Shown here: piece after piece, positions 21,199-32,065 of the stretch
Layout: the number at the start of each line of letters is the position of its first letter
Position numbering within the stretch: position 1 is the stretch's first letter
Origin: Styela clava
Lineage: Eukaryota; Chordata; Ascidiacea; Stolidobranchia; Styelidae
Reading direction: 5' to 3'
Length of the DNA stretch: 64,000 nucleotides
NCBI RefSeq assembly: GCF_964204865.1
Contig: NC_135255.1
Location: 15,839,135 to 15,903,134 of the forward strand
Notes under the pieces: model-generated
What the model was told of the DNA's origin: nothing
Seen by the model: only the letters and a program-made list of their open reading frames with translations
Databases searched by the model: none
Made by a program: the position numbers and the translations under genes

Positions 21199-23605
21199 TC
21201 AACTTGGAAAATCCTCCACACTGCTATCATCCTCACTTTGCATGGGATCGTACAGTCGATTTCTTGAACCACCTTGTCTATTATCTAATGCAGTAATTCG
21301 CGTAAAACCTGAAACCCTGGAAACTGGTGATGCCAGTTTTATCCTTCGGATAGGACTACACAGAATATCATCTGTTGGTATATTTGCTTCAGAAAGTATA
21401 CCCTTTGTAGGAAGCCTTATCCTGCCTTTCTGACTCTTGTAACAAGATTCCTTTTGTGACTTGTAACCAACAGTGTTGATAAGATGAGATGAACCACTAA
21501 GATTTGTGTTTGATGAAGACAATATAGTTTTGAAAGGATCTTCATTCAATGAAATTTCATTTTCAGATTCCGATGCGTAAATATGTGCAGAACTGCTTGG
21601 AGATTGTGTTTCATTTTTTGCCACTTTACTTGGAGAATTTAAGTTGACTGATTGCTTTCTCTTTTGTGTTTCATTTTTCTTGTTTTGCAAAAATTTTTCT
21701 AAACTGCTCTCACATTTATCCAAAGTTTCACTCATTTCGTCAATTGAAGTTTCAGCGTCTTCCATTGCATTTTGTGATCTTACTGATTGATTCATTTTTC
21801 TCTCCATTGTACTGCTATCATCCAAAATTATTGAAAGTTCATTTCCATTTTTGTCCAAAGCTACGATATTAGCATCTTTAAAAGCATCTGGTATTGATCC
21901 TGTAGGATCACCATTGTCAGATGAGCTTGTAAAATCTGTTCCCTCCAATAACAAAGCATTTGCGGTATTTACTACCGATAACGAATATACAGACATATCA
22001 TCAGAAACTACAGGAAAGTCTTCACCAGGAATATTAAAAAAATCCTCTTTCATCTCATTAATTGTGACATTATGAAGTCCCTCGAGTTCAAATTTCTGTT
22101 AAAAAAGTTTCAAATTTATATAAGTCCATGAGGACACATTTATTTTTAACAAACTATATATATTTGGGCTATTCCAAGTGACACTACAGGACAATTCTAG
22201 GAATTTTTCATGTTGTTAGATGCAATATATTATTACATTTTCAGCTACATGTTTTGTTTCATTGTCCAATCAGTCGCTTTATTGATTATGGAAACAATTG
22301 CACAAAAGTTACACCCAAGACTTACTTAGTGGATATAAAAAATATAGTAAAATATAGCGTGACACTACAGGACGGTAAATCCACTATGCATTAACAGTAC
22401 ATTATTTGTGCTGTAAATTTTTGCGATAGTACAGCAGGAGCCCATAATATTTTCTGGTGCAGTAGCTGAAGGACCCCTCTATGTGTTGCTCAATTGTAAA
22501 ATGGGTGAAGAAATGTCCTACAGCACTGCAAACATTTAAACATAATCAACTTAAATTCAGTGAGTCCATTTCATATGAAATAACTGTATCACACAATCAA
22601 ACACTTTGTGTCACGAATCATCACAAAATATGTCATTATACCAAAATTTCTACATTTTGGGCCATTTTTTAAAAACCATTAAAAACCTGGGTGAAATTTT
22701 AACTTTTTCGGTGAAAGGAATGCAGTCCAATAAAATTCCAATGTCTTTTGATATAAAAAATTACTTTCACTACTCTTTTAAAAAAATTGATGGAATTCAA
22801 CTTTTGCTTGGAATGGCTCATTTATTCAATTTAAAAGGTAAATAATAATAATGTAAAAAGGTAAATGCAATAATAAAATTATCAGGTCATCCTGATTGAA
22901 AACGACTTAGGCTCAACTCCAATTCCAGTACAGCACACTATACATATCGAGAGACATTGTCTTATTAATTCAGAGAAACGCATTTTACCGATGATCAGAC
23001 ACCCCTCCTTTGGAAGATGTCTGGACATTGTTGTCCCTCAATGTCGGTAATAATACAGTATAATGAAGTCGCACAAAATACTACAAAAAAGCGCAATCTA
23101 ATAACGTCATCGTTGAATGCCTCAGGAAAAAATATTCGATTTAGAAAAGGAAAAATTTTTTTACAATGGCATTCGAGAGCTTTTAGCAAAAAACGGCAAG
23201 TTTGGTCATGTGACGGCCGCCATTAATTTAGATTATTATGGAGACAAGCATGGCGCGATATGAAGCATCTGACGTGGTGCCAGATGGCCCTCGTTTGTGA
23301 GACACATGGAGTGTTTGTTTTATTGAGCGAAATTCTTGGAATTTGGATAGTGTGCCGTACTGAATTCGTTCTGTTTCAGGCATTATAGACCTCAACTGAA
23401 AAGAATATTATATTACAATTTTCAACTCTATATGGCCTACCTGTTCATCTGTTAGTTTTACACGATTTTCATAATCTTCAAACGTATCATCAATTGGCTC
23501 CAATGATTTTATATCAATTATATAATTCTCTTCATTGTTTTGTGCCGCGTATTCATATTTTCTTATAATATGATGCAGATTTCTCAAATATGTTTGATTA
23601 AACAT
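21199..23605 (-). CDS. unrecognised two-exon gene, 353-residue Ser-rich acidic protein
   Basis: Exon 1 is 23605-23441 (55 codons from MFNQTYLRNLHHIIRKYEYA; donor GTAGGC). Exon 2 is 22095-21199 (acceptor TTAACAG, 298 codons and stop). Both borders are phase 0, joining KLTDEQ to KFELEGLHN. I do not recognise the family. Visible features are a short N-terminal helical segment, a likely disordered acidic/Ser-rich middle, a coiled-coil candidate at ~166-198 (DEMSETLDKCESSLEKFL), a basic patch KKNETQKRKQ followed by NSPSK, and a C-terminal CSPIRRIKLASPVSR. SPSK and SPIR fit the CDK consensus S-P-x-K/R. A nuclear, cell-cycle-phosphorylated protein is a guess from composition only. The frame is intact and the splice sites canonical, so it is probably functional. 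The two inverted E2 transposons lie on either side. Confidence 0.7.
22158..22827. mobile_element. possible TIR element in the intron of the unrecognised gene
   Basis: GGGCTATTCCAAGTG near 22164 is roughly mirrored by GCTTGGAATGGCTC near 22807. Internally, GTGACACTACAGGAC occurs at 22179 and again at about 22360. Arms are only ~14 bases with mismatches and no target duplication was found, so the call is weak. Confidence 0.3.
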
Positions 23606-23902
23606 TTTACAGTTTTGTCTGCAAGTAATTTAGAATAAAAGAAAAGTACAATGACAACAAAATAAATGTAATTTTTTTTCATGACCTTAAACACTCAATC
23701 AAAGCCTGAAATCTGAAAAACGAATACCTGGAATAACAACATCTGCATTTTAATATTAGGACATGATTATTCTGATTGGTCTTTTAGTCATTTCTGCATT
23801 AGCCAATTATTACTGACTATTTGCTAATGCTAATAAAGTTCGCTGGTTCAAGTTAAACTGCAGTTGCACTTTCACATAAGGTACCGGTAACCGGCACCAG
23901 TC

Positions 23903-24022
23903 TGGTACTGTTTCCCAGCAGGGGAGGAATTTTGTTGCTTCTAGAAATTAAATACAGAAATATCACTTTGAGTTCTGTGTAGGTTTTATGACTGACACTG
24001 ACAAAAAATTATTACCTAATTT
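23903..24022 (+). repeat. 120-bp direct repeat, first copy
   Basis: GGTACTGTTTCCCAGCAGGG through ACTGACACTGACAAAAAATT recurs at about 25014-25120 with only a few differences. In the first copy it leads directly into the hAT transposase remnant. In the second it leads into the start of the segmental duplication. Confidence 0.75.
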
Positions 24023-24209
24023 CGGGTACCCATTTTTGTGCAAATCTCTCTTTTCTAAATTGAAAATTATAAAGTCAAAGCATAGGAGTAAGCTAACGAA
24101 TGACAATTTGAGGAGCCAGTTACGTTGTGCGGTATCAAAACTATCTGCTGATATTAAACAGTTGCGCAATGATATACAACTGTACAAAAGCAAATTTCGC
24201 ACTAGTTGA
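23988..24209 (+). pseudogene. hAT transposase C-terminal remnant
   Basis: A 73-residue frame contains SLFSKLKIIKSKHRSKLTND, then LRSQLRCAVSKLSADIKQL. This is the pattern of the hAT C-terminal dimerisation region (an F-S-x-L/M-K-x-I-K-x-x-x-R-x-x-L series followed by L-x-x-x-L-R-x-A-x-S). GTF2IRD2/ZBED-type hAT relatives end in this way. The upstream catalytic portion is absent, so it is a relic and not a gene. Bases downstream (24425-24500) look like a hAT end, into which the palindromic MITE was inserted. Confidence 0.6.
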
Positions 24210-24501
24210 AAAAAATATTGCTGACATTTTGATTTTTTATGCCAATGTATATTATTGCTTAAAAATTTTGCATTTTGCGTAAAAGTTGAGTTGAACTTTT
24301 ATGGTTCACGATCCTTGTATGCATGTTGTATTCAGAAATCCGCAAAAGTGTTGTGCAATCCAGGCGTTCGATTTAGCGACGCTCAAATTCTAACGTAAAT
24401 CAGAACTGGGTTGGTATTTTAAGTTTGGTAAAAACGTTCGCGGCCCGCAATGAATTTCCTCACATGAAAGCGTCCGCAACACAAAAAAGGTTGGACATGC
24501 C

Positions 24502-24951
24502 GGGTCTAGTATAGTACCACAGGTACTTTCAGTGGGCGTAGCATAACGAATTTTGCATATGTTTTTTCTAACCCTCACCTGACTATGCCATCAAAAAATT
24601 ACACCACTGCGACGTCACCATCACGTCATAGGGCTTGCCAAAGTACCGGTATAATTACGCCAAGTATTAATCTGCGCCGCCGATAACAAACTCGCTAAGG
24701 TCGGCGATTTCTCTCCTATCGTGATCGTTGTGACGAGAAAACGAGAGAAATAGCTTGCTCGATTTCGGGTGATTGTCTGCTGATTTTGGACGATCATTCG
24801 CATACTTTGGTGGGCCTTATTAAGCCACAATGACGTTGAAATGACGTAATTTTTGGGTGACTTAGTCAGGTGAGGGTTAGGATTGACATATGCAAAAATT
24901 GTTCAGCCAGGCCAACTAGAAGTACATGTGGTACTAAACTATACCAGACCC
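24502..24951. mobile_element. palindromic MITE with perfect 9-bp TSD
   Basis: GGACATGCC at 24493-24501 is repeated at 24952-24960. The element starts GGGTCTAGTATAGTACCAC and ends GTACTAAACTATACCAGACC with a final C. Mirrored inner blocks include TTTGCATATG/CATATGCAAA and CTAACCCTCACCTGACTA/TAGTCAGGTGAGGGTTAG. The 9-bp duplication with long foldback arms suggests a Mutator-like MITE. The target is a hAT remnant whose end (AAAAAGGTTGGACATGCC|TG) is restored when the MITE is removed. Confidence 0.85.
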
Positions 24952-26279
24952 GGACATGCCTGCATTAGAGGATAGTCAGATCCTATTGGGGTACCGGTAG
25001 GTTACGTTACGGTACTGTTTCCCAGCAGGGGAGGAATTTTGTTGCTTCTAGAAATTAAATACAGAAATATCACTTTGAGTTATGTGTAGTTTCTTACGAC
25101 TGACACTGACAAAAAATTATCAACTAATTTTACAGCCATCTTTCAATAAATATGAAAAATCCTACCTTTCTGCCTTTACGGGGAAGGTTAAGGGAAATTG
25201 AATTCACAATTTACATGCGCATTTCGCGCCACTTTGCTGTCTGAAAATGTGGTGCTCGGAGTCTGTTTGCTATTCACCGTTATAAGAGGCGGTATCGTGG
25301 GATTTTTCCACAGTGAATTCTTTCCAATGAACGGAACAAATTTATAAACCAATCCACGACCTCCCATTCAATGATAAGTCTAACTTGTATACAGTGGTGA
25401 GATTCAAATTTTTTGTCAGCCGGTTCCATCACAAAAGTCATATTTTTCAGCCAGTTGTGTTACAAAGAGAACATTGACAGTAACCAGTAAAGCTAACCGG
25501 TTCGCTGATCTCATAAAATTCCGTGAGACGGTTCTATCATATTTACGGTTCTATAGAACCGGTGAGAAACGGCTGAATCCCACTACTGCTTGTATGGTAT
25601 AGGATGCCGCAATCGGGTTACGTCAATCACCATGTAACGGCGAGTACGTAATTAAAGATCAGTTAGGGTTGCCAACTTCTATAATTTCAAAATGGACACC
25701 GTGGCGTATATTCCACGTTTTGAATTTATTTCCTGCGGGACACACTTTCCTATCTCCCTCAGCCGTTCTATCCTCTACCGATCGGCGCCTTCAACCATTT
25801 TTATTTTAACAAGATACTGTGAGTACATATGGCATGCGAATACGTGTGCGGTAAGATAACAAGATAGGACGACGAAAATATGCATACATTGGGTAAGAGT
25901 AGCACATGTCTAAGCTACCAATTGTGGGGGTCGATTACCATTTAAGATTCCAGATCCTAAGCCTACATTAAATGGCTTGGTAAATGATGTAAATAAAACG
26001 CCATTCCAATATTTCCGACATCTCTCTCATTATTTACATTCACTGGAACTATAAATTTGTTTCATACTCAAATATACCCACAACAATATCTTACAAATGC
26101 TGTCAGCCTTTCCTCGACGTGCGCTTCGATAATATCATTGACATACTCGAGCTGTATAAGCCTGAAAGTTTACCCAATCGCAAACAATTAAAAATATTTA
26201 TGAAGATCGGGGCGCGCGGAACTTATGAGCAAATCTGGCAAAAAACAATTCAGGAAGCCGTTTAAGATAGCGCAGGTGG

Positions 26280-26600
26280 TAGCAAGACGGGAAGGAGACA
26301 GTACAGTGGTTTGAGGACGGGGGGGAGGTATGACAGTGGGTCGAGGGTAAGAATATGGGATGGCGCGTCGAGGATGGGAAGGCCGGGGTAGACAAGGGTG
26401 TGTGGCAGTGGGTTGAGGATAGGAGGAGGGTTCGACTAGCGGGTCGATAATAGTTAGGCCGGGAGAAATAGGACAGTTGGTTGGAGGTCGCAAGCCGCGA
26501 GGGAAATAGGGCAGGAGATCGAGGGCAGAAAACAGGGAGAGAGGTATGACAGTGGGTCGAGGATCGAAAGTCTAAAAGAGTCATGTGGCAACGGGTCGAG
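26280..26600 (+). repeat. GA-rich minisatellite block 1
   Basis: Degenerate ~37-base units built on GTGGGTCGAGGATAGGAAGG followed by a (G/C)GGGAGATAGG(A/G)CA-like piece. The same motif is at 27320-27560, 28010-28140 and 31180-31450. Strong strand bias (purines on +). Confidence 0.75.
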
Positions 26601-27319
26601 GATAGAAAAAAAGAGCATCGAGTCATTGTTAAGAAGCTGTAGAAAGTAACAAATTCCTTCACGTCTTCAATCTAAAGCTTGACCCACATTGCGGGTTGAA
26701 AATTTAGATTATAATAACTATGTTAACATCTAAACATCGCTTCGAATTTTAAACAAATGTAAAATTGAAAAATGACAGTTTTCAATCGGCTGTTCTCTAC
26801 TACACATCCATAACCTCGAGAAAGTGTATTTAACAAGCGGGAGAACAGAAACGTTTACTTAATGAAAAAAATGATATACCGTTATTACTCATGTGAATTT
26901 TTTTTAACGTTTTGATGCTTGCAGTGAGTAGGGAGGGGGTAGTAACGAGTGAATGCAAGACGATGAGAATGCATATACATTGGGTAGGAGTAGCACATTT
27001 CTAAGCTACCAATTATGACGGGTCGAGTATAGGTAACCGGGAGGAAGATAGGCAGAGTTGAAGTAGTACTCTTGGTCGCCCTATCACCCTCGGCCATTGT
27101 ATATCATCCACATGCTGCTCTATCTCCCTCGGCTTTCCTAACCTCGACCCACTGACCTGGCAGTAGAAGATATTTTTCATACTTTGTCTAGCAAAACAAT
27201 AAGATAGAATGCCGGCGCCAAGACACGACTTTAGTGAGATTTATTTGTACATAACAAAATTAACCTTCGTATTCGACAAATGTATTCTTGAAAACTCATA
27301 CAAAGTTAAGACGCTACTT

Positions 27320-27560
27320 TTGTCGATAGTGGGTCGAGGACAGGGAACCGGGAGGGAGATAAGACAGTGGGTTGAGGGTGGGAAAGCCCAGAGAGATAAC
27401 GCAGTGGGTCAGGATAGAGAAGCTCAGTGTATGAAACTGTGAGGGAGGTGGAGCAGTGGCTCGAGGATAAGAAGTATAGTGTAGTGGGTCGAGAATAGGA
27501 AGGATGGCGGGGATATGAAACCGGTGCGGCAGTGGGTCGGGGATAGGAGATTGTGGGGGA
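27320..27560 (+). repeat. GA-rich minisatellite block 2
   Basis: About six degenerate units with GTGGGTCGAG(G/A)A(C/T)AGG and GGGAGATAA(G/C)(A/G)CAG, same family as block 1. Confidence 0.75.
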
Positions 27561-28009
27561 TGGGCCAACGGTATGGTTTAATTAATGTTAATAATAGTCA
27601 ATGTAATAAGAAGGCTGTGGCTGCAGGACAGCACCAAATTCCATCACGCTTTCAACATTCTTACATTTATCGACTTTCAGAAATCCTTCTTTTCTTTACC
27701 AACAGAATGCTGCGGGAACAATCAAAGTGTAAACACGGGCGAAGTAGCATAGCAAGGTAAAACTGAGTAGGTGTGTATACATTGGGTACAAGTAGCACAT
27801 TTCTAAGCTACCAATTACAGCGGTCGATTATCATTCAAGATTTCAGATATGAAGCCGTCATCATTTACAGAAGCTATAAATTTGTTTCATACTCAAAGAT
27901 GTCCATAACAATATCTTACAAATGCTGTCAACCTTTCCTCGACGTACACTTCAATAATATCATTGACATGCTCGAGCTGTATAAAGCCTAAAAGTTTGCA
28001 AGGGTAGGT

Positions 28010-28145
28010 AAGCTGAGGGAGATAGCGCAGTGGGTCGAGGATAGAAAGCCAAAAAAAAATAGGGCAGCGGGTCGCAGATGGGAAATCAGAAGGTAGACAG
28101 GACAGTGGGTCAAGGATAGGAAGAGTTAGAGCTGTAGCAGTGGGA
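28010..28145 (+). repeat. GA-rich minisatellite block 3
   Basis: Three to four degenerate units including GCAGTGGGTCGAGGATAG and ACAGTGGGTCAAGGATAGG. It ends at the shared block that precedes TAAACATTGATTGG. Confidence 0.7.
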
Positions 28146-28749
28146 CAGTACCAGATTAAGATATTTTTTTGAACTAAAGATTGACCGACATTTCTGGTTG
28201 AAGATCTTAGATCATAAATATTTTAACATCTAAACATTGATTGGATTTTTTAACAAATGTGAAATCGAAAAATAAAAGTTTCTAATCGGCTGTTTGATAC
28301 TGAAATCCTACCTTGAGAAAGTCTATTCAACAATTGGGAGAACAGATAATTTTACTTGATACCGAATAAAAAATAGGTTAATACCTATGTTAATCACGTG
28401 ATTTTTTATTGTTCTGTTTCCTATTCTGACTTAATTATGAAATATTCAAACAAACGTGAGAAGAGATGCAACGCGCTGGTTTAACAGGCCATACCGCAAC
28501 CAACAAGAAATTATTGACTAATTTTACAGCAATCATTCCGTAATTACGAAAAATCATATTTTTATCGCGAGAGTTGAGGGAAGACTGGTTCACATTTGTC
28601 TTTCGCGCGGCTCTTCTGTCTGACTAAGTGGTGCTTGAAGTCTGTTTTCTATCCAACGCTCTTAGTTATGATATGGTGGGATTTCGCTACAGCGGAATGT
28701 TTCATCATCCACCTAATGCTCCCTCTCCCTCGGCTTTCATATTCTAGAC

Positions 28750-30231
28750 TATAGGTTCTCAAAGTGCTCCGTACGGAGCCCCAGGGCTCCGCGAGAGAAA
28801 CCCAGGGGCTCCGCGAGCTATTCGATTACTCTTCAAAATACTGACTCAAAATTTTGTAACTGTTCAAAGAAGCAATGACAGCTTTGATAAAATCTGACAA
28901 CAATATAGCCTCGAAATATGGTAAAGAGGCGGAATCAAATAATGACATTATTTATAAGCAGTGTCGCAGCCAGGATTCTTAAGAGGGAGGTGGTTTAAAA
29001 TTGGAATCGGAAATTTCCGCGCGACATTCTTCGCGATTAAAAAAAGGGATAACGAAATTTCTGTTACGTAAAATATTCAATCCATGACCAATGGAGCATT
29101 TAACGTGACTCGTCGTTATAATGTCGTTACTCACGTTTGATTCGAGATTACTATTATGATTACTAAAATGAAAGAATACTGTTCTAAAATAACATAAAAT
29201 ATGTCATAAACTGCCAACTATAAATAAATTGGGGTCGTATTTTTGCGATCTTGGGATTTGTCAAACTTGATTTGTTCTTTCGCACTTGAGATTATTTTTA
29301 AGCAAGATATCGCCGTTTAAAAAATCACAATGTCTGGGCAAAATACGAACAATTGAAAATTATTTTATTGCATTCAGCTCCGTCGGTAGTTTCAGAATGA
29401 AAAAAGGTACATCGCGGATCGCGCGCACAATTGATTGCGTGCGGCTGCGTCGGTAGTTTCAGAATAGGAAAAAACAGGTACATCGCGCGCACAATTGACT
29501 GTGTTTCGATTTCGCAGTTACTACGATAAAAAGCTAACATAACACCAACTTTTGTGATTTACAATGTCTATAAAAGCGTTTTCAATCTGAAGTGAGTCTG
29601 CTGAAATCTGCTGTGTCTGCTGTGATCTTCCATTTTAAGTTTTAATATTTTAGAATGCGGTTTTTCAATCAAGAAATTTGAGTTGTGGATTTACCTTTTT
29701 ATTGATTATTATTTTTAGCATTTTGTCGCCGATGACTATAATATGGTAAGATGTATTTAACATTGAACTCATAATTCCCCATAAGAACAAAAAAGCAATT
29801 TTACGTCGTCATTGTGTAACAATACATGTATATGCCGAGGGAAATATTTGATTTAGGGAGAATAAACACCGGCGTAAAGATATTTACATGCTGACGAAAA
29901 AAATCGGCGATTGTAACGAAATGAAATCGCGAACGTTATTAACGGCCTTTTATGTCTTCCAAAAATGTCAAAAGAGAAAAGATTCGACCCCTAATTTATT
30001 AATATGTTCGTCAAGTGTCAAATTTACAGCTTTAGTATGAAATTTAGATTTATTTATGACTTGTGTTAACCCTATTAAAAAAGGTTCAGCATTTAAAATA
30101 ATTATAAAGTACATTTAACTTGCCCAGGAATATTAATCTGAAAGTAACAATTTTAACATTTATTTTGGGGCTCCGCGAATAATATTCAACCTTTTAAGGG
30201 CTCCGCAACATCAAAAGTTTGAGAACCCCTG
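28750..30231. mobile_element. hAT element (GGTTCTCAAA ends) within the duplication
   Basis: Left end TATAGGTTCTCAAAGTGCTC and right end AAGTTTGAGAACCCCTG are inverted. Subterminal GGGGCTCCGCGAG pairs with GGGGCTCCGCGAAT and AGGGCTCCGC near the right end. The left CAGGGG is decayed to TATAGG and no clean 8-bp duplication remains. A tandem pair of ~60-base units (GTCGGTAGTTTCAGAAT, CGCGCGCACAATTGA) lies at 29385-29520. No transposase frame. Confidence 0.7.
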
Positions 30232-31179
30232 AAGACCAACTGACATATCCCACTCAGTCATCTGAAACGTCGGCTGAAGATATTTTGACTAGCACAAGGA
30301 ATAAGATAAAATACTGATAACAACACACGACATTGGTGATAGACGGCGTTACGCGTTAGGTAACCTTCGTATTTATTACATTCATTATAGGGCACTTACG
30401 AATGAATCATGATACAGTACCACAGACTTCGACTTCGACCAGTGATCCTACTTTTTTTCTTCCCGGGATACTGCGCTACACGCGACGTGTAATTACGGGT
30501 GTAGTAGCATAGCGATGTAAGATTACGAATGGCCTATTTCTAAGCTACCAATTATGGTAGTCTATAATCATTTAAGATTCTAGACACCAAGCCCCCCAAT
30601 CAAACATCGCCTAGAATTTTTAACAAATGTAACATCGAAAAATAAAAGTTTCTAATCGGCTGTTTGCTACTGATACATTCATAGCCTTGAGAAAGTGTAT
30701 TTGACCATTTGGAGAATATATAATTTTACTTGATACCGAATGAAAAATATGATAATGCCTATATTTTTCATGTGATTTTGTGACTTAACTGAGGGGTAAG
30801 GCTATAACTACGATAAAAAATGAAAAAGCCAGGACAGCACGCGCGGCGGTGCGAATACGAGAAAAATGACATATCGATTTGATACGATGAAAGAAATATT
30901 GGGTGAGAGTAGCACATTTCTAAGCTACCAATTATGGTGGTAGATTATCATTTGAGATTCCAGACTTCAAGCCTCCGGCGAATGGCTTGGCAAATGGTGC
31001 AAATAAGACGCCATTCAAATATTTCCCTCATCATTTAAACCTTTCGTCGACGTACGCTCCACTAATAGCATTGACATACTCGAGCTGTATAAAGCCTGAA
31101 AGTTTGCAAAACCGCAAACAAAGAAAGTTGATTATAGCGATCAGGTTGTGCGGCAGTGAATCGAGTTCAGAATGGTCCG

Positions 31180-31455
31180 CGGAGAGTTGGCAGACGGGTG
31201 AGGATACGGAAGAACGGTTTAAGAATAGGAAAGAAGCAGTGCGAAGGGTCGGGATGGGAAGGTTTAGGGAGATGGAGCAGTGGATCGGGGATAGGAGGGC
31301 TGAAGGAGATAGGGCAGCGGGTCGAGGATGGGAAGGCTGAGGGAGATAGGAGCGGGTTGAGAATAGGAAGGCTGAGGGAGATAGGGCATCGGGTCGAGGA
31401 TAGGAAGGCCGAGGGAGATGAGAGTGTGGGCCGGTGAGGCAGTGGGTCAGGGTTG
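31180..31455 (+). repeat. GA-rich minisatellite block 4
   Basis: The most regular array. Repeated GGGTCGAGGAT(A/G)GGAAGG, then CTGAGGGAGATAGGGCA(G/T)C, period about 37 bases between 31318 and 31440. Minus-strand frames encode Ser/Pro/Leu repeats as a by-product. Confidence 0.8.
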
Positions 31456-31499
31456 AGGAGGGGTAATGTTGTGGCTGTAGGACCGTACCAAATTTCTTG

Positions 31500-32065
31500 A
31501 CCGGTTGTTGGCAACTCATAAGTTCTTCTATAGTTTTTTTTTTTTTTTTGGTTTGAAAATCTTGGGGAATCCGCGGATACTTGAGAGAAGCATAGGGCGT
31601 CCACGAGCACATAAAGTTCGATAACCGCTGCCCTAGATTTTATTTAAAGAATAAGAATAACTTTTTTTTTCTTAATAATATTAATTAGCCATACATTTTC
31701 ATCATTATAATAATATTAATTTGATACATAAATCATCAACCAATTTCACGTGTAATTTATACATTGAACATGTATTCTATTTGAAGTTTCAATCCATTGG
31801 TTGTCATATTAAATAATCTTAAAATCCCGGGGTAAGCAACTTGAACTAGTTATACAAATTATTTTCACCACTTGGCAACAATACAATACTAAGCACTGAC
31901 TCATCGGACCAACATCGTCCTTTCAATTTAATTAAAACGTCACATGTTCTAAACATGTTCAATTCGTTATTCGAATAATTTTATCACATATGGTACCGTA
32001 CCGGTAGATGAATACAATCTTAATGAGTTTTATCAATCTTACATCACAGCATCAATATATTTAAC
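31500..32065. other. AT-rich spacer before E2 copy 2
   Basis: A T15-16 run near 31533 and a possible hAT end fragment near 31570-31635 (AAAGTTCGATAACCGCTGCC). Otherwise AT-rich sequence with no gene recognised. Confidence 0.4.

Larger units (their letters stand above)
25130..31500. repeat. ~3.4-kb direct segmental duplication with minisatellite
   Basis: Ordered blocks at 25130-28440 recur at 28520-31500. The block with CGCGCCACTTTGCTGTCTG (25220) corresponds to 28600. The block with AGTAGCACAT...CTAAGCTACCAATT appears at 25900, 26985, 27785, 30530 and 30910. The block with ATCGACTCGAGCTGTATAA-type sequence appears near 26145, 27970 and 31080. The block with CAATCGGCTGTT recurs at 26780, 28285 and 30655. 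The second copy is interrupted by a 1.48-kb hAT. Frames on the minus strand rich in Pro/Ser/Thr are products of the minisatellite, not genes. Confidence 0.7.

Noticed and set aside
25130-31500. CRISPR-like array of regularly spaced repeats
   Set aside because: Units are contiguous and degenerate without unique spacers; the host is an animal genome.
31031-31612. Ser/Pro-rich 193-codon frame on the minus strand (and 26198-26662)
   Set aside because: Encoded by the GA-rich minisatellite units; repeat translation with no splice or domain support.
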